Numbered from the stretch's first letter, positions 46,610 to 59,454 are shown. The stretch is DNA of 64,000 nt from Primulina eburnea (GCF_022965805.1 NC_133109.1:4937869-5001868); one strand, 5' to 3'. Translations and numbers: made by a program. Notes: generated by a model from the letters alone, not told the origin.

Positions 46610-46775
46610 CTCCTCCTTGTGATGATGATCATGATAAAATGATTGTCTTCATTACGTATTTTTATATTGTCTCGTTAAAAATCTTACTAGGAAAAACTCA
46701 TTGAGATAAAAATAATAGTAAGGGAAAAAGAGTGCAGTCACGTAAACTCCCTCTCATGTTAATACAAACGATTCT

Positions 46776-48006
46776 TCACAAATTTCGTAGATTGCGAATC
46801 TCAATGCTATATATTTGCTTTCTGAAAATTGTCTTAGGAAGTACCTTTGTAAAGAGATCTGATGAGTTTCTACTTGATTGAATATAACGAATATCAATAT
46901 CTTTATTCTTCTCAAACTCTTGGGTGAATGCGAAGAACTTAGGGGGAATGTATTTAGTTCTGTCGTTTTTTATGTATCCTTCTTTCATTTGCGTAACACA
47001 TGCATCATTAACTTCATATAGTATCACAGGCTTCTTGTCGAATGATAATCCGCATGAGATTTGGATATGTTCGGCCATTGATTTTAGCCACACACATTCA
47101 CAACTTGCTTCATGTAGTGCAATAATCTCAGCGTGATTTGATGAAGTTGTTACAAGTGTTTGTTTCTGTGATCGCCAAGAAATTGCAGTGTCTCCACGAG
47201 TAAATATATATCCGGTTTGGGAACGTGTCTTGTATGGATCAGATAAATACCCAGTATCATCATAACCAATTATGCTTTGATTGGTATCTTTTGAATACAA
47301 AAGTCCCAAGTCTGTCATTCCACGTAGATAAATGGAAAATATGTTTAATTCCGTTCCAGTGTTTTTTGTTGGATATGAACTAAATCTTGCCAATAAATTT
47401 ACAGCAAAATATATATCAGGTCTTGTGCAATTTGCAAGATATATAAGGGAACCAATAACACTTAGATATGGTACTTTTGGACCAAGAATAACTTCATCAT
47501 TTTCACATAGACGAAATTGATCTTTTTCTATGTTTAATGATCTAACAACCATTGGAGTACTTAAAGGATTTGATTTATCCATATTAAAACGTTTAAGGAC
47601 ATTTTCTATATAATTTGACTAGTGAACAAATATTCCGCATTCTTTTTGTTCAATTTGCAAACCCAAGCAATACTTTGTTTTATCAAGGTCCTTCATTTCA
47701 AATTCTTTCTTTAAGTACAACACAACTTCTTGGATTTCCTTACTCGTTCCAATGATGTTTAAGTCATCAACATATACAACAATAATTACGCATCCGGATG
47801 TTGTTTTCTTAATGAAAACGCAAGGAAATATTGAATTGTTTACATACCTTTTTTTCATTAAATTTTCACTTAGCCGATTATACCACATTCGACTGGATTG
47901 CTTTAACCCATATAATGATCTTTGCAATTTACAAAATAACATTCTCTGGGTTTTGAACTTTGTGCTTCAGGCATCTTAAATCTTTCAGAGATTTTCATAT
48001 ATATAC

Positions 48007-48038
<32 letters not shown>

Positions 48039-48660
48039 TTATGTATATATAAATAACTATCGAGTGATCCGTATAAGTAAGTTGTGACAACATCCATAAT
48101 TCGTATTTCTAAATTTTCAGATACCGCTAAGCTAATCAAATAACGAAACGTAATTGCATTCATAACAGGAGAATATGTTTCTTCGTAATCAATTCCAGAC
48201 TTTTGAGAAAAACTTTGTGCAAAATGTTGAGCTTTATATCTTACTATTTCATTTTTCTCATATCGCTTTCTAATAAAAACACATTTATACCCAACAAGTT
48301 TTACACATTAAGGTATAAGGACTATAGGCCCAAAAACGTTACGTTTATTTAGCGAATCCAATTCAACCTAGATGACTTCTTTCCATTTTATCCAGTACTG
48401 TCGATTTTTATATTCACCAAAAGATTTTGGTTCATGTTCTTCATTGTCATTTATGATATCAAATAGCACATTGTAAGAAAATATCTAATCAATTTCTTTT
48501 ATATCTATTCGGTTCCATATATTTCCAGTATTAATATAATTGATAGAGAGTTCACGATTCTCATCAGTTTGTGGTTCTGATGGAACATTTTCATCATCAT
48601 ATATTTCTGCCGGAATATCATTCTCTATTTTGTGATCATCGTGTTTCTCAATAATTTTTC
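46776..48660 (-). pseudogene. Copia pol remnant (RT-RNase H)
   Basis: Minus strand. RT is readable in 48,163-48,060 (NLEIRIMDVVTTYLYGSLDS), then after a TA-rich interruption in 47,942-47,619 (LQRSLYGLKQSSRMWYNRL, with intact YVDD). RNase H is in 47,582-46,776 (TRPDIYFAVNLLARFSSYP, SQTGYIFTRGDTAISWRSQK, SNHAEIIALHEASCECVWLK). Stops and frameshifts separate these, and upstream text to about 48,660 shows the integrase-RT spacer. The RNase H acidic site reads GYDDTGYLSDP. The gene product would be a fused pol, but this copy is dead. Confidence 0.9.
47995..48050. repeat. TA-rich microsatellite inside copia RT coding sequence
   Basis: Imperfect TATACATATA units interrupt the conserved RT segment between DSYLY and MKISERFKMP, adding Tyr/Ile codons. 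It is probably an expansion of an original short TA run. Confidence 0.8.
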
Positions 48661-48702
48661 TTTTTCAAAGATTTTTATTCTTGAAACCGATTGGCCTTCC
48701 AC

Positions 48703-48895
48703 ACTATATAGAGCAAGATCGTAACTTAAAGTAAACAAAAACACACGAAAAAATAAATAAAATATATTAATTTCCTATTTAAGACGTAATATGCAATTAT
48801 AACAAGAAAAACAAATTTATAGTCATCATTATTGTTGGGATCGGAACCGAATTTTAGGTGATGAATAAACTCTGTAAATATTTTCTTAAAATAAG
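48703..48895. repeat. About 190 bp direct repeat flanking the copia fragment, right copy
   Basis: It starts tatagagcaagatcgt; partner of 46,153-46,346. After it, copy B continues colinear with copy A from about 25,370. Confidence 0.75.
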
Positions 48896-49485
48896 TTGTT
48901 TTAACAGTTTTTAGGTTGTTAAAACTAATATTTTTGAATGACTGGCTTCACTGGATCACTAAAGAATAGACAAGTGTGGAAATAGTCAAGTTAGACTAGT
49001 GTTAAAATATATATGTTCAAATAAGAAGTCAAATAAGAAACAACTAGAGATATAAAGTACAATAAAGTAAATAATATATTTTTTTATAAATGTTTGTAGA
49101 TAAACACTTACACTTCTACATCAACTTTCTTTCATTTAGGAAAGATTCTACTAAAAGATTTTGGTTTTATAATTGTTTATAACAATCCATTTCAACTATA
49201 ACTTATCAAATTCTTCAGTTGAAACTTTTAGTGATCACTTTAAAAATTCGGCTGTTTAAGAACTCTCATTTCCAACTAAACAAATAACCCACGATTAGCT
49301 TGTAAGGACTTGAGTTGGTGAAGTAGCACTAAAAGACTCTTGAATGATCTGATAGGTTCTGATAGGCGAGTGCTAAGTGAGCAACTTGAAAAAGTGATCG
49401 CTTAAGTGTGCTCAGAAATCTTGTGATAGTGCAGATTGAAAGATGCGCAAAAATTCTTCTTTTGAATTTGAATCTGCATTCATAT

Positions 49486-49534
<49 letters not shown>

Positions 49535-49561
49535 TGAAAAAATATTAAATAAAATTTATAA
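48896..49561. other. End of duplication copy B and TA-rich DNA
   Basis: It matches 25,370-25,640 to about 49,215, then unique AT-rich sequence and a (TA)n run at 49,483-49,527. No gene. Confidence 0.6.
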
Positions 49562-49867
49562 TCTTTTAATTGATTCTTCTGAGTCTTATGATTCAGAATT
49601 TGAAAAATTTTCTTCTAAATCCAAAGATGAAGAAAATGAATCTTTACAAATAGATGAATTAATTACATCTAGTAACGAATCTGAAAAACAAATTAATATG
49701 CTTACGAAATATCAACAATTCCTTCTTGATAATCTAAAAAACATAAATAATATTCAAAAAAAATATCTTCATAAAATTTTAAAATTTCTCAAAGAAAATA
49801 AAAAAGAAAAGCAGAAACAAAATATACTACTTTACCAAATATTTCTAAAAATATTTACGACCTAATC
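49562..49867 (+). pseudogene. Endogenous pararetrovirus relic 2, left part
   Basis: A plus-strand open stretch, acidic then Lys/Asn-rich and probably coiled-coil, includes SSESYDSEFEKFSSKSKDEE and KYQQFLLDNLKNINNIQKKY. It is the N-terminal, low-complexity side of a protease-RT polyprotein. It stops where the solo LTR inserted (TAATC duplication at 49,863-49,867) and continues at 61,491. The continuation across the insertion and the protease-like zone there give the identification. Confidence 0.55.
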
Positions 49868-52183
49868 TGAAACATCTGCTATTCGTTTTCTTAAAACGTG
49901 CTAGAATTTTTTTTTCTCCTTAAAAACCTCACTTAGCATCGGCCGAACCATAAAATATTTTTGACATCATTTTAAAAATAAACATCCAACTGCCATTTAA
50001 AAATCCAAAGAAAAATATTTTAAAGCATAAAATCGTCAAACATTTTACCAACCTAAAAACATTATTTGAAAAGTATAGCCCATACTATAACCTCTCAAAA
50101 ATCTCTCATAACATAAATAAAAGACGGAAAAATATCTTTAACATTACTTAAAATCATAAATAATAACTAGTGCGGAAAACTAGCGCCGGTCCTCGGGTTA
50201 TGTGCACCTTCAGTCCAGTCAGTGAGTCTAAAGACTCAACACGTCATATTCTTGATAACGAGTAATACGTAATACAGTTAACATATAACAGTGAAAAATA
50301 CTTGTACTTAAAATATCGTTTTCATAAAGATGCATAAACATGAACATTTTCGTAAACATTTTCATTATGCATAAAACTTTTAAATAAAAACATTTTCATA
50401 ATCTTATGCATAAATATTTTCATATAAACATAAACATATTCATGTCCTCATATTCATCTTCATATTAACATATTCATATTCATATTATCATCAACATATA
50501 TGTATTCTTTTTTTTTTCCTTTCGTTGAATTCAGATCGTTAATTGTGACTTTCGTGTTCATCTACGTCTACGTGTTGGGCGATGGATCCATCTACATGTA
50601 ACCACAGTACTGGGCGGCGGGGGAAACCAACAACACTCTCACCGGTCAACTGAGCCCTGGCCTTACGTATTAACATATCATCGTATACATATACATACAC
50701 ATATTCGTATCCAAAGAAACACGATCGTCGGGCTCCCACTGGGATCATAACCCTCACGATATTTCCAACATATCATCGTATTAATCACAATTACTTCACT
50801 TCCTTCAGCGTTTCATATTATCATCACTTTATAAAATTTAAACATGCATGTAACATTTTTCTTTTAAACCAAGCATGCAATATGTCTTTTAAATATCCAT
50901 AATTAAACCATCAAATCCAGAAACGTTTTAAAAATAACATTTTAACATATACATATCCATGAACATTTAAAATAAAATTTGAACATATAAAAATTCATAA
51001 ACATCCCAAATAATCATATTAGCATATAAAACAGCATTCAGGACACTGCCATGACGTTTACTAATTTTTAGGTGTAAAATGACCGTTTTACCTCTGGACG
51101 TAAAATTTCCCGTTTTTGATATTTTCTTAATTTCACTAACTCTAACATGTTCTAAATAATTATTTAAGCCTACATGAACTTTCTCATATTTTTATTTAGC
51201 TTAAATCGAGGGCTTTTAAATTAATCTTTAAATGTGACGTATTAATGCGTTTTAATCCCGCATTAAACCAAAACTTAATATAAAATTCCCAAATTAAAAA
51301 ATTAGGCTTTTAATAATTATTTAAGCTTAAGTATAATTTTTCATAATTTTATAAGGCTTAAAACTAGGCGTTTCAATTAACTCGTTAATTAGCGTTTCGT
51401 GCGGCGATTAAATCCCGAATAAATCCAAAACTCATTATTTTGATCTTAAATTTTTAACATAGCATTTTTATGATTTATCCTACCCTTCCAAGTCATGAGC
51501 CACCCCCGTGGACCCTTGGATTCAATTTTTGTTCTTTAATTTTTTGTTTTTTACACATAACCGAACCCACCGAGCCATCTCCTAATTTACTCGAGCCACG
51601 CCCGAGCCACCTTGAGTCAAAACCTAGCCAACCCACCTAGGGACCCTACTGACCAAGCCCAGCCCGAAAACCAACCCTGGCCCGCTACAAAAACGTGCTG
51701 GAACTCGATCCATGTTCTGTACGTGTGTGTGAGTGTGCTTCCTTGCATGTCTAAGACTCCTAACCGAACTAGGACTCTCCCAGCCGAGCCACCACCGAGC
51801 CCACCTATCCCTAACCTTCCCTGGACCACGCCCAGGCCATAGCCAGACCAACCCAAGCCCCTGAACTCGCGCTTGAAGCACTGCCCATGACAGCACTTCT
51901 CGCGCAGCACATGCCTCCCTCACGTTTCTTGTTTTCTCTCGAGCCAGCAGCCAATCCAAGCAGCCCCAACCCCTGCCCAGACCATGGTGCACACTCTTAT
52001 GACCCTAAGGACCTAACCTAGCCCAGCCCCCAAGCCCCTGACCAAGCCACTTTCTTCCTGTACAACAACAAACACCTGCGCTATTCCCTTGCTGTAACTC
52101 GCGGGTGGATTGGGGAAGAGTCCTTGTGCTCTTGGGCTCTTCCCTAGCCATCTAACTCGAGTCCTAGTGTGGCTAGGACTCCT

Positions 52184-52596
52184 TGTAAGTAAAATGGCTC
52201 ATATCGGAAAGGAAGATGTACCGTGTAGGAATTGGCGACGGCCAAGAAGCCTACAATTTTTGACGAAAAATTGTGTACGCTGACTCAACTTCAGAAACTG
52301 AGATGCGTACGCGATTATTCCTTTGAAAATAATGCTCCCAGAATTTCTCGTTGATGGTATGAGATGCCTATAAATAGCAACGATTGAGGTCCCTAAGCAC
52401 ACACACTTCATAAGAAATATACACAATCTAAAGAGAGCGTGCAGTGCTTAGAAGACTTCAACCGAGAGGAAAAGCTGAGAAATCAAAATTTTCAATGGCC
52501 GGAGGTAACACTCGATTTAAGCTTCCGCATATTATATATCATGTTTATATTCATGTATACGTGCAAAACATGAATTTCTGAGAAAAATTGCTATCA
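52184..52596 (+). repeat. 5' LTR of the copia element
   Basis: 413 bp, TGTAAG...GCTATCA. The TATA box cctataaatagc is at 52,367-52,378, giving the element promoter and a transcript start about 30 bases on. Confidence 0.95.
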
Positions 52597-52598
52597 TT

Positions 52599-52610
52599 TG
52601 GTATTAGAGC
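52599..52610 (+). other. Copia primer-binding site
   Basis: TGGTATTAGAGC, a one-base variant of the tRNA-Met complement, two bases after the LTR. Confidence 0.85.
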
Positions 52611-54186
52611 AGTGATACCTCTGTTTTGAAAATAACTGATTTTTTTTCTGAAATTCATATATAATGAACTCTTTGGAAATTTGCTTCTCAAATTTTGATA
52701 TAAGATGAGTAAAAAAAATTTTTGAAAATCTAGATGAGGCCATGAAGGTGTCTGGTTTTTTTTCTAAGTCGAGAGGTTGAAGATGATGAGTTTACGTATA
52801 AAATGAAAATAAACCAGGGCCTTGGGTGCATGCTTTGAATGAGATAATAATTTTTGTCAATCATGCAATATATAAGGGAGCCCACGATTACAAATTGATT
52901 CAAATGCGTCGGTGGCCATTTGGATAAATTAAAGTCCACATATATTGATTATGCATGTGTCGGTTAAAATATATGTGTATATATATATTTATTTATTTTA
53001 TTATTTTTAATAATTATAATAATAATAAATAAATAATTAATGTGTTATTAAGTTATATGTATAATTCGGTATACATATATCATTTGGTTAAATATTTGTA
53101 CACATTAAAATAATTTCAAGTTCGACGTAATTTCTAATACATGTTTAGAAATTATTTTTCCATGTTAGATAAAATGTCAAATATTATGGATAAGTGTTTG
53201 ATGTGTACATGCAAATTAATATTATACTTGCATTTATTTTTTAAAGTTTTTTTTTATACAAATTGTTTGGAAAAATATTTTGGAAAACAATATTCACATT
53301 GTGTTCATATCAAATTATATTAAGATGTTTATAATTTGAAATGAACATATCAAGTAAAATGTGAATATAATAAAATATTTCAGATATTCACAAATGAACA
53401 AATAATCCTCACTTTAACACTACTCTGATAAAAGAGAAAAACTGATGAGAAGCCCACATTTTTATGTGATCCTCACTTTATCACTACTCTGATTGAAAAG
53501 AAAAACTGATGGGGAATGTAATTGTTCATATTAAGTAAAAATGTGAATATAAAGTTATTTAATATGAAAAATTTTGGCTTATAAAGATTCACACAAATGT
53601 GGATAATTAAGTTGAATAATAATTATAAGGTGACGTAAGAAAAACATGATCTGAGGGAGTTCTTCATAGACCGGTTTAAACTGCCTTGACTAGCCACTGG
53701 TCTCCCTGATGAACATTGCTCTGTCTAGGAGTTGGGTATTTAAAGGGCCTTAGCACTACCTATCTTTCCTGGGAGCACTCTTGGAAAGTGTTGATTGCGA
53801 AATAATTATTATATAAAGCATTAAGTAAAGCCAAAACTTTGTCCAGTGAACCGTATAATTTTAAATAATTGAAGAATAGCCACAACATCCTTAATTATAA
53901 AAAATTATGCATTAAGTGGATTTGGATCACATAATGGACATCAATTGTAATTAATTATATAAACATAATAAAATTTATCACACATGGATTTTTATTATAT
54001 TTATATAACTAATTAGGTTAAAATATCAAAATATATTTTTCTTAATTTACCCACAGGAGTTAAGGAAAATACATTTTGATAGTTTTATCATAAAGTTACA
54101 GAAAAATCTTATTGAATTAAAATTTTTAGCCCACAGGCAAATTTTATGTCACTAGATTTTTAAAACATGAATTACATTGGTAAAAC
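52611..54186 (+). other. Copia leader region, non-coding
   Basis: A 1.6-kb AT-rich untranslated stretch, long for a copia leader. A block of about 60 bp (tcctcactt-a-cactactctg ... agaaaaactgatg) occurs twice, at about 53,405 and 53,469. A splice-acceptor-like tttgtgcag lies just before the gag start zone (54,222-54,230). No ORF is supported. Confidence 0.6.
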
Positions 54187-54231
54187 ATGATATTGTCTCA
54201 AAATTTTAAGCATATGATATTTTGTGCAGTT

Positions 54232-55008
54232 ATGCAACCTGCGAGTTTTTCTGATATGAAATGTGACATTCCCGATCTAAAGGGCGATAATTATAAAATT
54301 TGGAAAGAAAGAATTCTTCTTCAATTGGGGTGGATGGATATTGATTATGCTATACGGAAAGACGAACCATCTGCTATTACTGAAACCAGCATTCCGGATG
54401 ATGTTGATCTTTATGAAAAATGGGATCGATCTAATTGACTCTGTGTAATATTCACAAAGACCAAAATCTCTGCTGGTATGCGTGGTTCGGTCGATCAGCA
54501 TAATAATGTCAAAGAATTACTGAAGGCTATTGATGAACAGTTTCAGTCTTCAGATAAAGCACTTGCAAGCACCCTAATTATGGAATTCTCTTCATTAAGC
54601 CTCACCAGTGTGAGAGGTGTGCGAGAGCACATCATGAAAATGCGGGACATAGCGGCTCGGCTAAAGACACTAGAAGTGGAAATGTCTGAAACTTTTCTTG
54701 TACACTACATTTTATGCACTCTTCCACAACAATATGGACCCTTCAAAATTTCCTACAACACACATAAGGATAAATGGTCAATTAATGAATTAATGACCAT
54801 GTGTGTTCAAGAGGAAGGAAGGTTGTTGATGGAAACAAGTGATAATGTCTTTATGACCACACAAGGAAAGTATAAAAAACAAGCCAAAGTCAAGGGAAAA
54901 GGGAAAAGAATAATTCCACCCCAACCTGACATCAAGAAAGAATCCAAGTGTTTCTTTTGTAAAAAGACGGGACACATTGAGAAAGATTGCAATAAATTTA
55001 AGGACTAG
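54232..55008 (+). pseudogene. Copia gag remnant
   Basis: Starts about 54,232 (MQPASFSDMKCDIPDLKGDN), with typical copia gag features: KGDNYKIWKERI, a helix-rich core (LIMEFSSLSL, MKMRDIAARLKTLEVEMSE), LPQQYGPFKISYNTHKDKW, and a CX2CX4HX4C zinc knuckle CFFCKKTGHIEKDC near 54,949-54,990. A TGA at 54,436-54,438 interrupts the frame, and a TAG at 55,006-55,008 ends it just after the knuckle where the gag-pol frame would be expected to run on. Gag forms the particle and packages RNA. The first could be a CGA-to-TGA change (inference). Confidence 0.9.
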
Positions 55009-57323
55009 CTTGAAAAGAAAGGTATTCCTACTTCATTTGTCTGTTATGAATCTAATATGGTTAATATGATTTATAACACATGATGGATTGATTCTGGTTC
55101 TACAATCCATGTTACAAATACCTTGCAGGGTATGCAAAACTTAAGGAACCAATAGAAAATGAGCGGAACATCTATTCAGGAAACAAGATGTCTTCGCATG
55201 TGGAGGCTATTGGGACTTGCTGCCTAGTATTAAATAGTGGTTATATTTTAAAATTGGAAAATACCTTTTATGTTCCTAGTTTTTCTAGGAATTTAATTTC
55301 AGTATCAAAACTTGTACCTTTTGGTTATTCTTTTCAGTTTTTGAATAAATCAATAAATTTGTTTTATAAATCAAATCTTATTGGAAATGGTACAATGTTT
55401 GATGGTCTTTTCTCTATTTCTTTACAAAATAATAACATCACTATGCATGTTCAGGGAGGTATTAAAAGATGTGTTATAAATGAAGATTCCTCTATATTGT
55501 GGCACAGGAGATTGTGACACATCTCCATAGAGAGAATAAAAATATTAGTAAATGATGGAGTACTTAGTACTTTAGATTTTACTGATTTTGAGACTTGTGT
55601 GGACTGCATTAAGGGAAAGCAGACCAATAAGTCTAAAAAGGGTGCCAAGATGAGTACAGAAATATTAGAAATCATACACTCAGATATTTGTTGTCCAGAT
55701 ATGGACATGCAAAGTCCGAAATACTTCATCTCTTTCATTGATGATTACTCACGATACATGTATATCTACATGCTTCATAACAAAAACGAAGCACTAGAAG
55801 CCTTTAAGGTTTTTAAGGCTGAAGTGGAGAAACAATGTGGAAAACATATTAAGATCGTGAGAACTGATAGAGGTGGAGCATATTATGGTAGATACACTGA
55901 GAATGGACAAGCACCTGGTCCGTTTGCGAAGTTTCCCCAAGAACATGGGATTGTTGCCCAATATACTATGCTTGGTTCTCCGGACCAAAATAGTGTAGCT
56001 GATAGGAGAAACCGAACATTATTGGACATGGTGAGGAGCATGTTAAGTAGCTCAAAACTTCCTAAATCATTGTGGACTGAAGATCTTAAGACAGCTGTGT
56101 ATATATTAAACCGAGTTCCAACTAAGGCTGTCCCAAAGACGCCATTTGAGTTATTTAAAGGTTGGAAACCGAGTTTGCAACATATACGTGTTTGGGGTTG
56201 TCCTTCAGAAATAAGAGTTTACAACCCACATGAAAAGAAACTGGACCCAAGAACTATAAGTGGATATTTCATTGGGTATGCCGAAAAATCCAAAGGGTAC
56301 AGATTCTATTGTCCATCTTACAACACTAGAATTGTGAAATCAAGAAATGCAAAATTTCTTGAAAATGACTTGATTAGTGGGAGTGATCATGTCATAATTT
56401 TTGAGAACGATCACATTAATGTACAACCCTCTTATTCAAATGACAGATTGGTCGTTATTCTCACCCCTCAAGACCAAATGGGTGTTAGACAACCAGTTAC
56501 TGAAGTTCCACAAATTGCTGATGAAAATCCAGTAGATCAAGTTGTCAATGAAGAACAACAAGAAATTGTTGATCAACCAAACAACCTAAGGAGATCTACT
56601 AGAATAAGAAGATCAGCAATATCTAGTGATTATGTTGTGTATTTACAAGAATCGGACTTTTACATTGGAGCCGAAAATGATCCTGAAACGTTTTCACAAG
56701 CCATGAGTTGTAATGAGTCAAAACTATGGTTTAATGCTATGAAAGAAGAGATGAATTCTATGGCAGTTAATGGAGTCTGGGATCTTGTTCAGTTGTCTGA
56801 TGGTGTAAAAGCCATTGGATGTAAATGGGTCTTCAAAACAAAGAAAGACTCATTGGGCAACATTGAAAGGTATAAAGCAAGACTCGTAGCTAAAGGATTC
56901 ACTCAGCAGGAAGGAATCGACTACAAGGAGACTTTTTCTCCTGTATCTAAGAAAGATTCTCTTCGTATCATTCTAGCATTAGTTGCACATTTTGACTTAG
57001 ATTTACAACAAATGGATGTGAAAACAGCTTTTCTCAATGGAGAACTAGAAGAAGAGGTTTATATGAAACAACCTGAAGGATTCTTCTCTAGTAATGGTGA
57101 GCAATTGGTTTGTAAGCTTAAGAAATCTATATATGGATTGAAAGAAGCTTCCCGTCAATGGTATTTAAAATTTCATGATGTTATCTCTTCATTTGGATTC
57201 GTTGAGAACCCCATGGATCAATGTATATACCAGAAGGTCAGTGGGAGCAAGATTTGTTTCCTTATTCTATATGTGGATGATATATTACTTGCAACCAATG
57301 ATAGGGTTTGTTATATGAGGTGA
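55009..57323 (+). pseudogene. Copia protease-integrase-RT remnant
   Basis: Protease motif WIDSGSTIHV follows an in-frame TGA (55,081-55,083). A frameshift between 55,084 and 55,188 follows, and another TGA at 55,515-55,517 splits the integrase zinc domain (LWHRRL before, CVDCIKGKQ after). The integrase core has HSDIC, VRTDRGGAYYG and SVADRRNRTLLDMVRSML; the position of the third catalytic residue, normally Glu, is Asp (VADRRN). RT has KAIGCKWVFKTKKD, MDVKTAFLNGELEEEVYMKQ and intact YVDDILLAT. The frame is lost again near 57,300. The order protease-integrase-RT is diagnostic for Ty1/copia. Confidence 0.95.
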
Positions 57324-58222
57324 AACAATTCTTCTCTAGAAACTTTGATATGAAGGATATGGGCGATGCATCTTATGTCATTGGCATTAAGATACATAGA
57401 GACAGAATTCGAGGTATTATAGGTCTGTCTCAAGAAACCTATATCAACAAAGTTTTAGAGAGATATCGGATGAAAGATTGTTCACCAAGTATAGCTCCCG
57501 TTGTGAAAGGCGATAAATTCAATTTTAGCCAATGCCCAAAGAATGATCTAGAGCGGGAACAAATGAAAAACATTCTTTATGCTTCTGCTGTCGGAAGCTT
57601 GATGTATGCTCAGGTTTGCACTAGACCTGACATTGCATTTATTGTTGGGATGTTGGGAAGATATCAGAGTAATTCAGGTTTAGACTATTGGAAAGCTGCA
57701 AAGAAAGTCATGAGGTACCTTCAAGGGACCAAAGATTATATGCTTATGTTCAGACGAACTGAGAATTTGGAAGTAATTGGCTACTCTGATTCAGACTACG
57801 CTGGCTGCATTGACTCAAGAAAATCCACTTCAGGATATATTTTCATGCTAGCTGGTGGAGCTGTATCTTGGAGAAGTGCAAAGCAGACATTGACTGCTAC
57901 TTCCACTATGGAAGCTGAGTTCGTAGCATGTTTTGAGGCAACCTCACATGGTGTATGGTTGAAGAGTTTCATTTCAGGGCTTAGAATTATGGATTCTATA
58001 TCTAGGCCATTAAGAATATATTGTGACAATTCAGCTGCTGTTTTTATGGCTAAAAATACCAAAAGTGGTAGTCGAAGCAAGCACATCGACATTAAGTATT
58101 TAGCCATACGAGAACGTGTTAAAGATAAAACTATGGTTATCGAGCACATTAGCACTGAATTGATGATTGCAGATCCTTTGACTAAGGGCATGCCACCATT
58201 AAAATTTAAGGATCATACATAA
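57308..58222 (+). pseudogene. Copia RT end and RNase H
   Basis: A continuous 304-residue stretch in a frame shifted from the preceding RT. It carries NFDMKDMGDASYVIGIKIHR (RT connection), SLMYAQVCTRPDIAFIVGML, then RNase H: IGYSDSDYAGCIDSRKSTSG, AVSWRSAKQTLTATSTMEAE, CDNSAAVFMAKN and SKHIDIKYLAIRERV. RNase H acidic residues look intact. It ends near DPLTKGMPPLKFKDH, the normal copia C-terminus. Confidence 0.95.
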
Positions 58223-58499
58223 AGAATGGGACTTAGTCCTTTTATGTAATTTTGTTGTAAGAACAAATTAATGAAACTCATTAAGTTATGATATTTTTCA
58301 TATTCAGTTATGTACATATTCAGTTATCATGAAAAATATCAATAAAGTTGGACCTCGAATAAACATAGGGTTTATTCATTAAGTAATTTGAGAGACATAA
58401 TGCATTGTAATACATGGAAGATAATATTCGTTTTAAGATGACCTATCGCCATGATTCATGTATTTTGTTTTCTCCTATGGTAAATGATATATATGAGCC

Positions 58500-58510
58500 A
58501 AGTGGGAGAA
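58500..58510 (+). other. Copia polypurine tract
   Basis: aagtgggagaa directly before the 3' LTR; primer for plus-strand DNA synthesis. Confidence 0.85.
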
Positions 58511-58923
58511 TGTAAGTAAAATGGCTCATATCGGAAAGGAAGACGTACCGTGTAGGAATTGGGGACGGCCAAGAAGCCTACAATTTTTGACGAAAAATTG
58601 CGTACGCTGACTCAACTTCAGAAACTGAGATGCGTACACGATTATTCCTTTGAAAATAATGCTCCCAGAATTTCTCGTTGATGGTATGAGATGCCTATAA
58701 ATAGCAACGATTGAGATCCCTAATCACACACACTTCATAATAAATATACACCATCTAAAGAGAGCGTGCAGTGCTTAGAAGGCTTCAACCGAGAGGAAAA
58801 GCTGAGAAATCAAAATTTTCAATGGCCGGAGGTAACACTCGATTTAAGCTTCCGCATATTATATATCATGTTTATATTCATGTATACGAGCAAAACATGA
58901 ATTTCTGAGAAAAATTGCTATCA
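58511..58923 (+). repeat. 3' LTR of the copia element
   Basis: 413 bp, the same length as the 5' LTR, with ten substitutions and no indels. TATA box at 58,696-58,703. Followed by the CTCCT duplication. Confidence 0.95.
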
Positions 58924-59454
58924 CTCCTCTCCTGACCCAACCACGTCCTAGCCCAGCTTTGGTCGAGCCAAAACCAAGCCATGCGGTGGTTCACCCCATA
59001 AACCAAACCTTGGTCTGTAAAATCATGCAACTTTGGTTCCATCTTTCTAGTGTACGTGTGCAGCAGTTTTTTGTGTGATCTAGGACTCAAAAAAAACATG
59101 TAGAAACCACCTTTAAACCTTACCTAATCATGGCAGCCCTTACACAATACATAAACATGTTTTAGATGATCAAAAACTCAATTATATAACCCATATATAT
59201 GCAAATTCGAAAATAATTCAAAGTTTTCCATGTTTTTCTAAAATTTTCATGCATAAAAATATAATATGGTTCGATGATGTTTTGAAGGAATGAATAGGCA
59301 TGCCTTTGCGTATTTTACGCACGGAAAACCCGTTGACGATTTGTGAAGAACGGACGAGAACCGTGGCTTGAATTCCGTTAAGCCTCCACCGAAATTTCCT
59401 CAAAATTTATGTGAGTGTCGTGAACCTTACGTGAGTGTGGAGGAGTTTTGAAAG

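Larger units (their letters stand above)
46347..48702 (-). mobile_element. 5'-truncated Ty1/copia retrotransposon
   Basis: On the minus strand: remains of the integrase/RT linker, RT, RNase H, a purine tract (caaggaggag at about 46,619-46,610) and a 263-bp 3' LTR (46,609-46,347, TGTTGAAAAT to CTTTTAACA). Gag, protease, most of the integrase and the 5' LTR are missing; the break is near 48,702. Confidence 0.85.
52184..58923 (+). mobile_element. Complete but mutated Ty1/copia retrotransposon
   Basis: 6,740 bp with two 413-bp LTRs, perfect CTCCT duplications (52,179-52,183 and 58,924-58,928), a tRNA-Met-like primer site, gag-protease-integrase-RT-RNase H in normal copia order, and a purine tract. 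The LTRs differ at ten of 413 positions (2.4%), so insertion is fairly recent, yet the coding region has four in-frame stops and two frameshifts. It lies inside the solo LTR 49,868-61,490. Confidence 0.95.

Noticed and set aside
51612..51992. GC-rich overlapping ORFs of 76-122 residues on both strands
   Set aside because: They lie inside the solo LTR, are Pro/Arg/Gly-rich from base composition and match nothing I recognise.
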